From the NCBI RefSeq assembly GCF_037081835.1, contig NZ_CP146516.1, forward strand, positions 1,511,501 to 1,575,500: DNA of 64,000 nucleotides. The letters run 5' to 3'. Positions 26,494 through 35,620 of this stretch are shown in pieces (within the stretch, counting starts at the first letter, position 1; each line of letters starts with the position of its first letter). The translations under genes were made by a program, and so were the position numbers. This DNA comes from Spirobacillus cienkowskii. Lineage in GTDB: Bacteria > Bdellovibrionota_B > Oligoflexia > Silvanigrellales > Silvanigrellaceae. Under the pieces are notes generated by a model, which worked only from the letters and a program-made list of their open reading frames with translations, made no database searches and was not told the origin of the DNA.

Positions 26494-26840
26494 ATTTTAC
26501 ATCCTAAGAGAGAAATCATTGAAAAATATTTAAGTTTTTCAAATTGTAGTAATTTACCAATTAAAGTCACATCTTGACCTTCTGTAAGACAAGAAAGTTG
26601 ATAAGATAAATTTTCTGTTGTGACTTGAATAAACCCTGTTTTATCTTCTAAAATGAACCACAATCCACCCGCTCCAACATCATGCACCTTACCCTTTAAC
26701 ACAACAGGGTTATCATAATAATTATCTGGTGTTAAAATTAGCAACTTAACATCTACGTTACGGAATTTTTTTTCGCACCCAAAAATTACGGCGCTTATTA
26801 TTAGCAATTTAATGATCCGATGGAGCCTCTTCTTCACCAT
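26490..26840 (-). CDS. Small lipoprotein with OB-fold-like domain
   Basis: This 116-residue protein has a signal peptide rich in Ile and a lipobox-like end IFGC (Cys about 22). The mature domain has the strand order of an OB fold: VVLKGKVHDVGAGGLWFILEDKTGFIQVTTE followed by DVTLIGKLLQ, similar to tRNA-anti/DUF4920-like folds. No function is known. The ATG lies inside cheW (32-base overlap), and the following lipoprotein gene overlaps its stop. The gene is therefore part of the cheA-cheW-lipoprotein operon. Confidence 0.6.
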   Translation of the reverse strand: MVKKRLHRIIKLLIISAVIFGCEKKFRNVDVKLLILTPDNYYDNPVVLKGKVHDVGAGGLWFILEDKTGFIQVTTENLSYQLSCLTEGQDVTLIGKLLQFEKLKYFSMISLLGCKI

Positions 26841-27420
26841 TGGCTGATTCTTCCTTTAATCCAATTGTCATTTCTGAAACTATTTTTTCTAGATTGATAA
26901 TACCACGTATTCTGTCACCAACCCTAGACACACCAGAAAGAATTCGATATTCAGCAGGAAAAAAGTTTTGCGGTATGGATTCCACTTCGGTAGGCTGCAA
27001 TCTCACAAATTCGGTAATATCATCCACAATAATTCCAAATCCTCCAAAATCGCAATGCAAAATAATAACTCGTGTGGTTGAATCTGCTTTTCCACGCACA
27101 AACTTTAAAAAACGTCGTAGGTTTAAAACAGGCATAATTTCCCCACGTAACGCAATAATTCCCTCCATTAAAAATTTTGCAGAAGGAACAAACGTGATTG
27201 TGGTCAACATAATAATTTCACGAACTAAAGACATTGGAAGCAAAAATTCTTCTTTATGAAGTTTAAAGCCGATATATTGAATTCCAGGAGATTGAATACT
27301 CCCTTCATCGGTAACATCATTGATATACCCATTTGCTGTATCGTCTTGATGCGGTAACGATACTTGAGACCCCGGTGCGTCTCCTGATAAATAAAAAATT
27401 CTTTTAATTTGCAATAGCAC
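26809..27420 (-). CDS. cheW: CheW-like adaptor protein
   Basis: CheW links receptors to the CheA kinase. The 203-residue protein has a variable 45-residue N-terminus and one CheW domain (about 45-185) with YIGFKLHKEEFLLPMSLVREI, MEGIIALRGEIMPVLNLRRFL, TRVIIL, VDDITEFVRL and RGIINLEKI. It ends in an acidic tail. The start is GTG at 27420 inside the end of cheA (17-base overlap); a TTG two codons later is possible. The long N-terminus before the domain is unusual, as typical CheW begins close to it. Confidence 0.85.
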   Translation of the reverse strand: MLLQIKRIFYLSGDAPGSQVSLPHQDDTANGYINDVTDEGSIQSPGIQYIGFKLHKEEFLLPMSLVREIIMLTTITFVPSAKFLMEGIIALRGEIMPVLNLRRFLKFVRGKADSTTRVIILHCDFGGFGIIVDDITEFVRLQPTEVESIPQNFFPAEYRILSGVSRVGDRIRGIINLEKIVSEMTIGLKEESANGEEEAPSDH

Positions 27421-30367
27421 GATTTGGATACCCCATTTTTGCTTGAGAAAAATCGTCTATGATTTCGCCAACATCCAACACTAGTGCCACGCGTCCATTG
27501 CCTAAGACACAGCCTCCAGCCACACCCCTTCTTTTGCCCATAAGACGACCAAGCGATTTGATCACAATTTCTTGCTGTCCTTGTAACTGATCGACAATCA
27601 CTCCTACCCGCTTTTCACCAACACCAACAACCACAAAAATAATTCGAGGTTTTGTGTGACGCATTCGAAATGAAAAATTTGAAGCTGTTTGGTGTTTTCC
27701 GTCAGAATTGTTCATTAAAGCACTTTCTTTGGGAGGCACCGCAACATTTGTTTCTGGTTTACTCTCTGGCGCAGAAGTCTGCTCTTGCTTTTCTTGTACA
27801 TTTGGTTCTTCGTGATGTTTAATTCTCTGAATATCATTAACAGAATACCATAATAAATCTTTCATTGTATGCAGATCAAACACATCAGCTAATTTTAATA
27901 AAGGCAACACTCTATCGCGCAATTTCACAAAATCAGCACTACCCATTTTTTGCACATCTTCTGGGCGAATACGAATACTTTCAATCACATTCACCAACGG
28001 TATGGCGTAACTTTCTCCAAGAGTTTCAACCATAAGGCTTGGAATGATGGCTAAAGTTAAAGGCAGTTTGATTGTTGTGGTTGTCCCTTTGCCCAATTCA
28101 CTATCGAGTTCAATAATCCCTTTTAATTTAACAATACTTTTTTTCACAACGTCCATACCAACGCCACGGCCAGAAATATTTGTCACTTTTTCTGCAGTCG
28201 AAAACCCCGATTCAAAAATAAGTGAAAAAATTTCTTTATTCGTCATATGCTCATTGTCTTTAACCAAACCTCTTTCTATTGCTTTAGCTTTAATTTTGTC
28301 GACTTGCAGACCTTTGCCGTCATCTTGAATAGTAATTACAATCATATTTCCATCTTGACTCGCTTTGAGATGAATATTTCCTTTTCTTGTTTTTCCTAAT
28401 TTTTCGCGATCATCAGGAAGTTCTACGCCATGATCGACACTATTTCTAATTAAATGTACGAGAGGATCGCCAATTTCTTCGACAAGTGTTTTATCCAATT
28501 CTGTTTCACCGCCAATGATATGAAGATCAATTTCTTTACCAATTTGTCTGCACAAATCACGAACAACCCTAGTAAATTTATAAAATGCATTTCCAACGGG
28601 AACCATTCTGATTTTCATAATAATACTTTGAACTTCGTTCATATGGCGCCCAAACAGCAACACACTTTCACTCATAGAGTGACCCAGTTCACTATTGCCA
28701 TTGCCACGCAGTTCTTCTTCTATGCGTGCAAAACGTGTTCTATCAATCACCAACTCCCCAACTAAATTCACCAAGCTATCTAGTCTTTTTAAGTCAACAC
28801 GAATTGTCCCTCCCGCCTCGTCCGTTTTCTTTTCATCTGTTTTTTTCTTATCTGCAGCGGGTTTGTCGGCTGCTGGTTTTGCTGCAGGTGGCGGAGCCGC
28901 AGGGGCGGCGGCGGCGGGAGGAGCTGATGCTGCTGGGGCTGCCGCAGGAGCACCTGCAGGTTTAGCAACTGCTTTGCCAGAGACCGCTGCGCTCAATTTT
29001 GCAAGGGCATCATTAATTGGTTGCTCTGAGGATTGGTTTTTTTTGATTGCTTCAAACATGCTGCGAATGCGATCCAATCCAAAAAATAAACCATCCATTA
29101 AAGCAGGAGTGACGGACAAAGTTCCTTTACGAATGCGATCAAAAAGGTTTTCCATCTTATGGGTTAACTTTTCGATGGCACGAAACCCAAACATCCCAGA
29201 AGTCCCTTTGATTGTATGTGCATTTCTAAAGATGCTTTCTACGGCTTCTTTGCTTTCTGGGTTTCCTTCAAGCTCAAGCATTGCTTGACTTAAATTTTCT
29301 ATCAAATCATCTGCATTCGACAAAAAATCTTGCAACATTTCAGGATCAAGATCGGGTTTTTCAAAACCATCTCCACCAGCCAAATTTTTCGTATCAAAAT
29401 CTTCTTCAGCTTCTTCTTCCTCACCATGCCCTGCTGCTGCAGGTGGAGGTGCTGCTGCTGCCGGTGGTGCTTCTGCTGCAGGAGAAGGGGTTGGTGAAGT
29501 GGCTTGGGCGGATGCAGTATAACTCAGAGAATCCCAAGGAGCTCCTAATTTTTTTACACATTCGGGATCTTTTTTATCGAGCGCTATGACTTCTGCCTCA
29601 ACAACCCCATTTAAAGTTTTTGCGTCAAGTTCAGCTGCAAAAACAATAAGCGAACCTTGGGCAGATGCTCGAGTTAAAATAACATCTCCAACACGAGCAA
29701 TATTATCAACATGCTTTCCAGCTTTCAGTTCTTCAAGATTTTTATAGGTTGCATCTTTAAAAACCAATGCAAAGAGATTCTCAACCCGTGGGGTAAACTT
29801 TGCAAAAAGTGCATTTTCTTCTTCTGAAATAGACTCAATTGCACCAGAATCACCTGCGACGGATCCTCCCGTTGCTGGTGATTCTGGTGCCGCAGGGGAC
29901 GCTCCAGGCACTTCCCCTTTTTTTACTTTATCTGATTTTTCGTGAAATTCGCGAACAAGCCTTTCTGCTTCCATTAAAACATCAGGATCAATTGGGTTAG
30001 GATACGCTTTATAAACTTGTTCAAAAACATTTTGCGCATCAGAAATTAACTCAATCACTTCTTTAACAAGTTTCACTTTTTCAGAACGCACAAACTCAAT
30101 GTAGTCTTCTACTGCATGTGCCATGGCAACCATTTCTGTCAGGTTTGCCATTTGCGAAAGACCTTTTAAAGTATGCAGTGTCCTAAATAATTCTTGGCTT
30201 TCTTCTAATGGAATTTCTTCATTTGCAATCAAATGTTCCTGAAAGCCTTGACATAATCCAGCAAGCCTTTCGTAGAGTTCGGTGGCTTCGTTTTTTAATT
30301 CTTGTGCAAGACCTGAATCCGATTGCTCCTGTTCAAGAATTAAACGAAATCTTTTATTTAGGAACAC
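27404..30367 (-). CDS. cheA: CheA histidine kinase with two HPt domains
   Basis: A 987-residue chemotaxis-type kinase. Domains: HPt 1 (about 15-125) with TLHTLKGLSQM and His65; a segment about 185-285 of unclear fold; an Ala/Pro-rich linker; HPt 2 (about 340-450) with NAHTIKGTSGMFGF and His384; a second Ala/Pro/Lys linker (465-518); dimerisation domain (520-600); HATPase with N box HLIRNSVDHGVELP (638-651), QDDGKG (681) and GRGVGMD (733); and a CheW-like domain (about 775-985) that carries an internal insert of about 70 residues rich in Glu, Lys and Ser. GTG start with AAGGAGGGAGA upstream. No CheY, CheB, CheR or receptor gene is present. The two HPt domains suggest several response regulators, as in pilus or Frz-like systems. 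Confidence 0.93.
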   Translation of the reverse strand: MFLNKRFRLILEQEQSDSGLAQELKNEATELYERLAGLCQGFQEHLIANEEIPLEESQELFRTLHTLKGLSQMANLTEMVAMAHAVEDYIEFVRSEKVKLVKEVIELISDAQNVFEQVYKAYPNPIDPDVLMEAERLVREFHEKSDKVKKGEVPGASPAAPESPATGGSVAGDSGAIESISEEENALFAKFTPRVENLFALVFKDATYKNLEELKAGKHVDNIARVGDVILTRASAQGSLIVFAAELDAKTLNGVVEAEVIALDKKDPECVKKLGAPWDSLSYTASAQATSPTPSPAAEAPPAAAAPPPAAAGHGEEEEAEEDFDTKNLAGGDGFEKPDLDPEMLQDFLSNADDLIENLSQAMLELEGNPESKEAVESIFRNAHTIKGTSGMFGFRAIEKLTHKMENLFDRIRKGTLSVTPALMDGLFFGLDRIRSMFEAIKKNQSSEQPINDALAKLSAAVSGKAVAKPAGAPAAAPAASAPPAAAAPAAPPPAAKPAADKPAADKKKTDEKKTDEAGGTIRVDLKRLDSLVNLVGELVIDRTRFARIEEELRGNGNSELGHSMSESVLLFGRHMNEVQSIIMKIRMVPVGNAFYKFTRVVRDLCRQIGKEIDLHIIGGETELDKTLVEEIGDPLVHLIRNSVDHGVELPDDREKLGKTRKGNIHLKASQDGNMIVITIQDDGKGLQVDKIKAKAIERGLVKDNEHMTNKEIFSLIFESGFSTAEKVTNISGRGVGMDVVKKSIVKLKGIIELDSELGKGTTTTIKLPLTLAIIPSLMVETLGESYAIPLVNVIESIRIRPEDVQKMGSADFVKLRDRVLPLLKLADVFDLHTMKDLLWYSVNDIQRIKHHEEPNVQEKQEQTSAPESKPETNVAVPPKESALMNNSDGKHQTASNFSFRMRHTKPRIIFVVVGVGEKRVGVIVDQLQGQQEIVIKSLGRLMGKRRGVAGGCVLGNGRVALVLDVGEIIDDFSQAKMGYPNRAIAN

Positions 30368-30482
30368 TCTCCCTCCTTGTCTTTCTCTTGCTTGGCCTAT
30401 ATTGAGTTATGCCATATATTGACATTTTAATCGTATTATGTGGCTATGTACTTTTTTAGAGTTAGGGAATTGGCGGAAAATT

Positions 30483-31085
30483 ATGATTAGTTATAAGAGG
30501 CTTGTTCTTGCAAGCGCATCACCTCGCAGAAAACAAATGTTAGAAAACAGCGGTATAAAATTTATAGTTATGCCAGCAGACATTGATGAAAAACCAAAAT
30601 TAAATGAAAAAGCGCAAGACTATGTTTTACGCAACGCGAGAGAAAAAGCTCAAGCAATAAACAATAAATTACCAAATGGTGAATTTATATTAAGTGCAGA
30701 TACTGTTGTTGTCACACAAGAAGGTCTTATCTTAGAAAAGCCAAGTGATACCAATATCGCAAAACAAATGCTTTTACAGTTGTCTGGAAAAACACATTTT
30801 GTCTACAGTGGCTATGCCCTATTTCAAAATCATAGAGAACTCGTGAGTCGCGTTGTTGAAACCTTAGTGACTTTTCGCACAATTTCTGATCGCGAGCAAA
30901 ATGCCTACATTGCAACTGGCGAACCTTTTGATAAGGCAGGTGGATACGGGATACAAGGGCATGCTATGGGATTTATAGAATGCATCCAAGGCAGTTATAC
31001 CAACGTCATGGGATTACCGTTAAGTCAAGTTCTGCAGGACTTAGAAAATTTTGCAAAACTCGAAACATTTGCATATCTGCATTAA
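30483..31085 (+). CDS. maf: Maf family nucleotide pyrophosphatase
   Basis: Maf proteins hydrolyse non-canonical or methylated nucleoside triphosphates. The 200-residue protein begins with the family motif RLVLASASPRRKQML, has KAQAI (ARxKAxx), LSADTVVV and KPSDTNIA, and FDKAGGYGIQGHA. These place it in the dTTP/UTP-pyrophosphatase YhdE-like branch or the m7GTP branch YceF; I did not separate the two. The ATG at 30483 is preferred over an upstream one at 30438, because the protein then starts at the usual distance from the motif. It is divergent from cheA and 26 bp before yggS. Confidence 0.88.
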   Translation: MISYKRLVLASASPRRKQMLENSGIKFIVMPADIDEKPKLNEKAQDYVLRNAREKAQAINNKLPNGEFILSADTVVVTQEGLILEKPSDTNIAKQMLLQLSGKTHFVYSGYALFQNHRELVSRVVETLVTFRTISDREQNAYIATGEPFDKAGGYGIQGHAMGFIECIQGSYTNVMGLPLSQVLQDLENFAKLETFAYLH

Positions 31086-31111
31086 TTTTTTAAGCTCCAA
31101 AAAGGAACTTC

Positions 31112-31834
31112 ATGTCTGAAAATATTCAAAATAATATAAAATCTTTTCAGCAAAAGATTTTTGAAATTGCCAAATGTTACAAAAGGGATCCTAATGATAT
31201 TGAACTTGTTGCAGTCAGCAAATATCATAACACTGAAAACATTAAAAAAGCTTATCAAGCAGGATGTCTTAATTTTGGTGAAAATTATATTCAAGAATGG
31301 AAAGAAAAAAGCATACAGCTTGACGAAGATAGATTTTCAAATATTAAGTGGCATATTATAGGAAATTTACAAAAAAATAAGATTAAATTTTTAAATTCTA
31401 AAGTGTCTTGTTTGCAATCACTCGATAGCTTAGATCTTGCAATAGAAATAGAAAAAAAGGCTCCATTGGACTTACCACTTCGCGTTCTGGTGCAACTACA
31501 AATTGATTTTCAAGATACAAATAAATTTGGCGCAACAATCGAACATGCAAAAAAAATCTGTGAGTTTATGAGCTCAAGTAAAAAAATGACCCTGCAGGGC
31601 TTTATGGGAATTGGTCCTGCAGAATGCCATGAAGAAAAAAGAAAAGAACTGTATTTTAGTTTTACTCATAATAGTAAAATATTATGGCAAGAGTACAGCA
31701 CACAAAGGTTACAAAACCCAATCATTTCTCTTGGAATGAGCAGCGATTACGCAACAGCGATTGAATGTGGCTCAACAATGTTACGAATTGGGACAGCAAT
31801 TTTTGGAGCAAGAAAAAATAATAAAGTAACTTAA
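31112..31834 (+). CDS. PLP homeostasis protein (YggS/PLPBP family)
   Basis: This 240-residue TIM-barrel PLP-binding protein has the alanine-racemase N-domain fold without racemase partner domains. Visible motifs are VAVSKYHN (PLP Lys), NFGENYIQEW, WHIIGNLQKNK, LQSLDSLDLA, GFMGIGP, LGMSSDYATAIECGSTMLRIGTAIFGAR. The family buffers pyridoxal phosphate and affects amino-acid balance. AAAGGAAC precedes the ATG. It ends 4 bases inside the convergent ABC-transporter gene. Confidence 0.93.
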   Translation: MSENIQNNIKSFQQKIFEIAKCYKRDPNDIELVAVSKYHNTENIKKAYQAGCLNFGENYIQEWKEKSIQLDEDRFSNIKWHIIGNLQKNKIKFLNSKVSCLQSLDSLDLAIEIEKKAPLDLPLRVLVQLQIDFQDTNKFGATIEHAKKICEFMSSSKKMTLQGFMGIGPAECHEEKRKELYFSFTHNSKILWQEYSTQRLQNPIISLGMSSDYATAIECGSTMLRIGTAIFGARKNNKVT

Positions 31835-34800
31835 TGCATTGTTAAATCAGAAGAAAAAGCTTGCTGCTGTGATCTGATTAAAGGAATATGTGTTAACATT
31901 TCATTATCAACTTTAGCAACTTCGTGACATATTTTAAACAAACCAGAACTTACTGGGGCTGAAATTAAAATAGTCGCATCGTTGAGTTCTCTGTTTAATA
32001 GTTCAAGAATTCTTATTTCAGCTTCTTCTGTAAGCGTCAAATTATCAAGAAATATAACTTTATTCTTATGTAATAAAGTTTTTGCAAATGAAAATAAAAT
32101 AAACTCCCCCGTCCATATCATATGTTTTGGAAAATCCTCAATTTTTGTATTCAAACCATTGCAAAGTAAAGCAACAGATTGTGCGACTCCTACACGATTT
32201 AAAGCGGACCATATTTCTGAATCGTCAAATTTTTCTTCAGGATCAATATTTTCTCTTAACGTTAAAAATGGGAATAACGACTCCATAGAGATATAGGCAT
32301 AACGATTTCTAAATTCTAACGGATTAATTTTTAAAATATCTTCTTCATCGAGCATTATAGAACCTGATTCAATTTTTGTAAAAAGAAATAATATAGAAAA
32401 AAATGGAGACAAACCATATTGATTTTTTTGCGCAATGAGACCAAAACGAGATGCGTGAGGAATGAATAAATCTAAATTATAAATTGAAAATGAATTGTCT
32501 TTTGAAGCTTGTACATTTAAAGATTTTATGCAAAATGTTCCTTTGTTTGGCCATATTTCAGAAATTAATTCATGATTTCTTTCAAATTCTTGGAGACGAA
32601 TTGAAGTTTTCATTAAATTTTTAAAATAAAAAATAGATTGATTAAATTTATTTAAATCACGCCCAATATGATGAAACGCCTGAAATAAAAAAATTATTGA
32701 AATGAAAGAAAGAATTACTGATCCAAAATTAACATTTTTAGAATTAATAACAAAATAAGCAAGAAAAAGGCAAGAAAACAAAAATATAGATATACATAGA
32801 AATCTATAAAAGTAAAAAATTATTGCATTTTTATCTTTTAAAACACAGTCTGTTTCTGCAATGTTACTATTTATTTTATTAAAAAGATAAGAGCGAAATG
32901 ATTGGGAGTTAGGGTTAATATAAGAGTTAAAAAAACTGACAGTGATGTTTTTAAGGTTTTGTTTTTTTAATAATAAACTATCTAATTTTTCAAAATATGA
33001 ATTTTTAAAAACTAAAAAGAAAACGCAAGTAAATGAAAACATGGCAACTACAAAACAAAATGCCGTTATATTTGTCGATAGCATTAAAAAAATTGCAGAA
33101 AAAATTAATGATATTCTTACTATAAATGATGTTGTTGCTGTAAATAAATACTCTTTAAACTTTGAAAATTTTTCTAGGTACTTAGCCGTATAATGATGCT
33201 CATCTTGATATTCTTTAATTAATAAGTTATATACTTTTTCTTCTAATTTTGCCCCAAATTTTAAATGAGATTCAATATTTTTCAATGAAAAATAATAAAA
33301 TAATATCACCGATAACAAAGAAAACAAACTAAACATAATTAATTGGTTATTTCTTGTTAATTTTTGTCCTAAAAAATCTGAAAACAGAAATAAAAAAGAC
33401 AAACTTAATGATATATGAGACATTACCACTAAAGTAATTGGCACATATGGTTTACAAATTGAAAAATATGTACGCATATAATATATCGTAGAATCAAACA
33501 TATATTTTAACATATTTTCTTTTTTTATAGCTTCAAATTTGTTAGAATTAAAATCATTTAAATTTTCAATTTGAGAATTTTTTATAGAAAAACGTTTCGT
33601 ATTATTTTTTAAATTTTGTTGATTAAAACTATTTAAATCAACACCTGCATAATGCATTTTTGCGTACAGTCCAGCCTTCTCAATTAACCAAGAATGAGTT
33701 CCTTGCTCAACAATCATGCCGTCTTTCATAACAATGACATAATTGCATAATGCTGCTAAATTGAGATCTTGTGTAACAAGTACTCTATTTTTCCCGTGCA
33801 AAGTTTTTAAAAAACCTTCTTTAAAAATTTGCGTAGATTCTGAGGCTGAAAACCCTTTTAAAGGATCATCAAAAAAATAATACTCTGATTTTGCATATAG
33901 TATTCTAGCAATCGCAATTTTTCGTAAAAAATTAAAATTGTTTTGTTCGTTAATAGAAATAAATGTGTCATCACCATTTTCTAGATTATTTATTTCATAC
34001 TCTAACAAAGTCGCTTTAATAACTTCTATATATCTTTTTTCCTCAAATTCATGTCCCAAAATAATATTTTCTCTTAAAGTACCAGAAAAAAAACTTAATT
34101 CTTGAGGCATAATTTCAAATTTTTGAGGTACCCTTCTTTCTCCTCCAAATAATTGCAACTCACCTGCAAACGCATGAAGTAAACTTGTTTTTCCGGAACA
34201 AGAGTCTCCAACTATTGCAACGATATGACCTGGCTCATGCTCGTAAGTTATATGATATAAATTAATTTCTTTTCCCAAAACAAAAGATGCCTTATGCAAC
34301 CATAATTTATCTTGTTTTTCAATTTGATGAAAACCTGAACCTAAAGAATCTTCTTCGTAATCAATATCGTTTTGCAATAAATCTTTTTTACTCTGTTTAC
34401 TAAATGAAAAACTAAAGTTAGATTTAAATTTTTTTCTTATATCATAAAAATGTACTATATTTGAATAAAAACCGGCAGCAATAACAAAATATAAAATTAA
34501 TACAATTAAATTAATTAAACCAGCTTCTTTATGAAATAAAGCATAGCTAGTTATACTTGGTATAGCAATTATTATCCCAGAAAAATAAAACAATGTATTA
34601 GAAAATGAATTTTTTTGTACTGCACTGTATGCTAAGTTATAGCTATTTGTTTGAATAAAATTTATTTTTTTGATAAAAAAATTTTCCATTGCTAAAAGAT
34701 GTACTCTTCTTCCAAAAGAAAATATTTTTTTTAGCAGTATGCTTCGAGATTTTAAAAAAAACTCTTCTTTTTTTTCATTTCTTTTTAAAAAAATTTGATT

Positions 34801-35430
34801 GCGAAACTTAAAAATACTAATTAAAAACAAAACAATTATCGGGACCAAAAATAATTGATTCATAAAATAATAAATACAAAAAAATACCGCAATTAAAGCA
34901 GGAAAACTAAATAATAAACAAAAAGCAACAGGAATTTGAGCAATTTTATTTACAAAAAAATCTCCATTTTTATCAATATAATTATTAATAATTATATTAT
35001 TATCTTCTTTTTTTGAAAAACGCAAAATTCTTGCTACAAAATCTATAGAATAACGTTCTATGTCTGTTTTCCATTGTAATAAAACATGCTTTTTTAAATA
35101 AAAAGCTAGCAAATAAATTGTTACAAACACAACCAAATAAATTGATGTTTCTATTAATCTTTTTTGATTTATACTTATTTTGTCAAAAAGATAAGTAACT
35201 AAAAAAAACTTTAATAAAAACGGAGAAAAAAGTAACAATAAAATTAATAAAACTTGACTCAATCCACAAATTGCAATTTGTTTTTTAAAAATACTAAAAA
35301 AAATAAACCATAGAGATCGATCTGTATTGATAGCGCGTTGTAAGCATTTTTCTGGCAAATCTGCCTTTTGAGAAATCAAAGAAATAAATGGTAAAAATCC
35401 AAATAAATATTTTTTTTGAAAACTAGCCAT
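31831..35430 (-). CDS. Full-length MRP-like ABC protein with degenerate nucleotide-binding domains
   Basis: An 1199-residue single chain arranged TMD1 (about 45-330), NBD1 (about 370-600), TMD2 (about 640-960), NBD2 (about 990-1180), as in eukaryotic ABCC/MRP proteins. NBD1 keeps Walker A GDSCSGKTS (about 406), the Q-loop MPQE and Walker B YYFFDDP, but the LSGGQ place reads NEQNNF and the H-loop His is Gln (VTQDL). In NBD2 the Walker A place reads AQKNQYGLSPFFS without GKS/T, the signature reads MIWTGE, Walker B ends in FLDNL with Asn for Glu, and the H-loop His is missing (ISAPVSS). MRP-like features such as RENIDP and DSEIWSAL remain. Little or altered ATPase activity is expected; the substrate is unknown. 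No frameshift or stop is present. Confidence 0.8.
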   Translation of the reverse strand: MASFQKKYLFGFLPFISLISQKADLPEKCLQRAINTDRSLWFIFFSIFKKQIAICGLSQVLLILLLLFSPFLLKFFLVTYLFDKISINQKRLIETSIYLVVFVTIYLLAFYLKKHVLLQWKTDIERYSIDFVARILRFSKKEDNNIIINNYIDKNGDFFVNKIAQIPVAFCLLFSFPALIAVFFCIYYFMNQLFLVPIIVLFLISIFKFRNQIFLKRNEKKEEFFLKSRSILLKKIFSFGRRVHLLAMENFFIKKINFIQTNSYNLAYSAVQKNSFSNTLFYFSGIIIAIPSITSYALFHKEAGLINLIVLILYFVIAAGFYSNIVHFYDIRKKFKSNFSFSFSKQSKKDLLQNDIDYEEDSLGSGFHQIEKQDKLWLHKASFVLGKEINLYHITYEHEPGHIVAIVGDSCSGKTSLLHAFAGELQLFGGERRVPQKFEIMPQELSFFSGTLRENIILGHEFEEKRYIEVIKATLLEYEINNLENGDDTFISINEQNNFNFLRKIAIARILYAKSEYYFFDDPLKGFSASESTQIFKEGFLKTLHGKNRVLVTQDLNLAALCNYVIVMKDGMIVEQGTHSWLIEKAGLYAKMHYAGVDLNSFNQQNLKNNTKRFSIKNSQIENLNDFNSNKFEAIKKENMLKYMFDSTIYYMRTYFSICKPYVPITLVVMSHISLSLSFLFLFSDFLGQKLTRNNQLIMFSLFSLLSVILFYYFSLKNIESHLKFGAKLEEKVYNLLIKEYQDEHHYTAKYLEKFSKFKEYLFTATTSFIVRISLIFSAIFLMLSTNITAFCFVVAMFSFTCVFFLVFKNSYFEKLDSLLLKKQNLKNITVSFFNSYINPNSQSFRSYLFNKINSNIAETDCVLKDKNAIIFYFYRFLCISIFLFSCLFLAYFVINSKNVNFGSVILSFISIIFLFQAFHHIGRDLNKFNQSIFYFKNLMKTSIRLQEFERNHELISEIWPNKGTFCIKSLNVQASKDNSFSIYNLDLFIPHASRFGLIAQKNQYGLSPFFSILFLFTKIESGSIMLDEEDILKINPLEFRNRYAYISMESLFPFLTLRENIDPEEKFDDSEIWSALNRVGVAQSVALLCNGLNTKIEDFPKHMIWTGEFILFSFAKTLLHKNKVIFLDNLTLTEEAEIRILELLNRELNDATILISAPVSSGLFKICHEVAKVDNEMLTHIPLIRSQQQAFSSDLTMH

Positions 35431-35620
35431 ATCCCTATTTCAACCTTTTCAATATTTAGAAAATACTTAAAACTGCAGCAGGCTCAGTATCGTATACAAG
35501 TAAATACACTAACACAAATTAATAGTTAAAGACATAACAGAAACAAAATCATTTAAAAAACCGAATCTTTTTTTGCTAAAAATTTAAGCAAAATAACGTA
35601 ACTTAAGAATAAATTTCGAT

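Noticed and set aside
28695-29288. 197-codon Ala-rich frame on the plus strand inside cheA
   Set aside because: It is the complement of the Ala/Pro-rich linkers of CheA; GC-rich linker codons suppress stops on the other strand.
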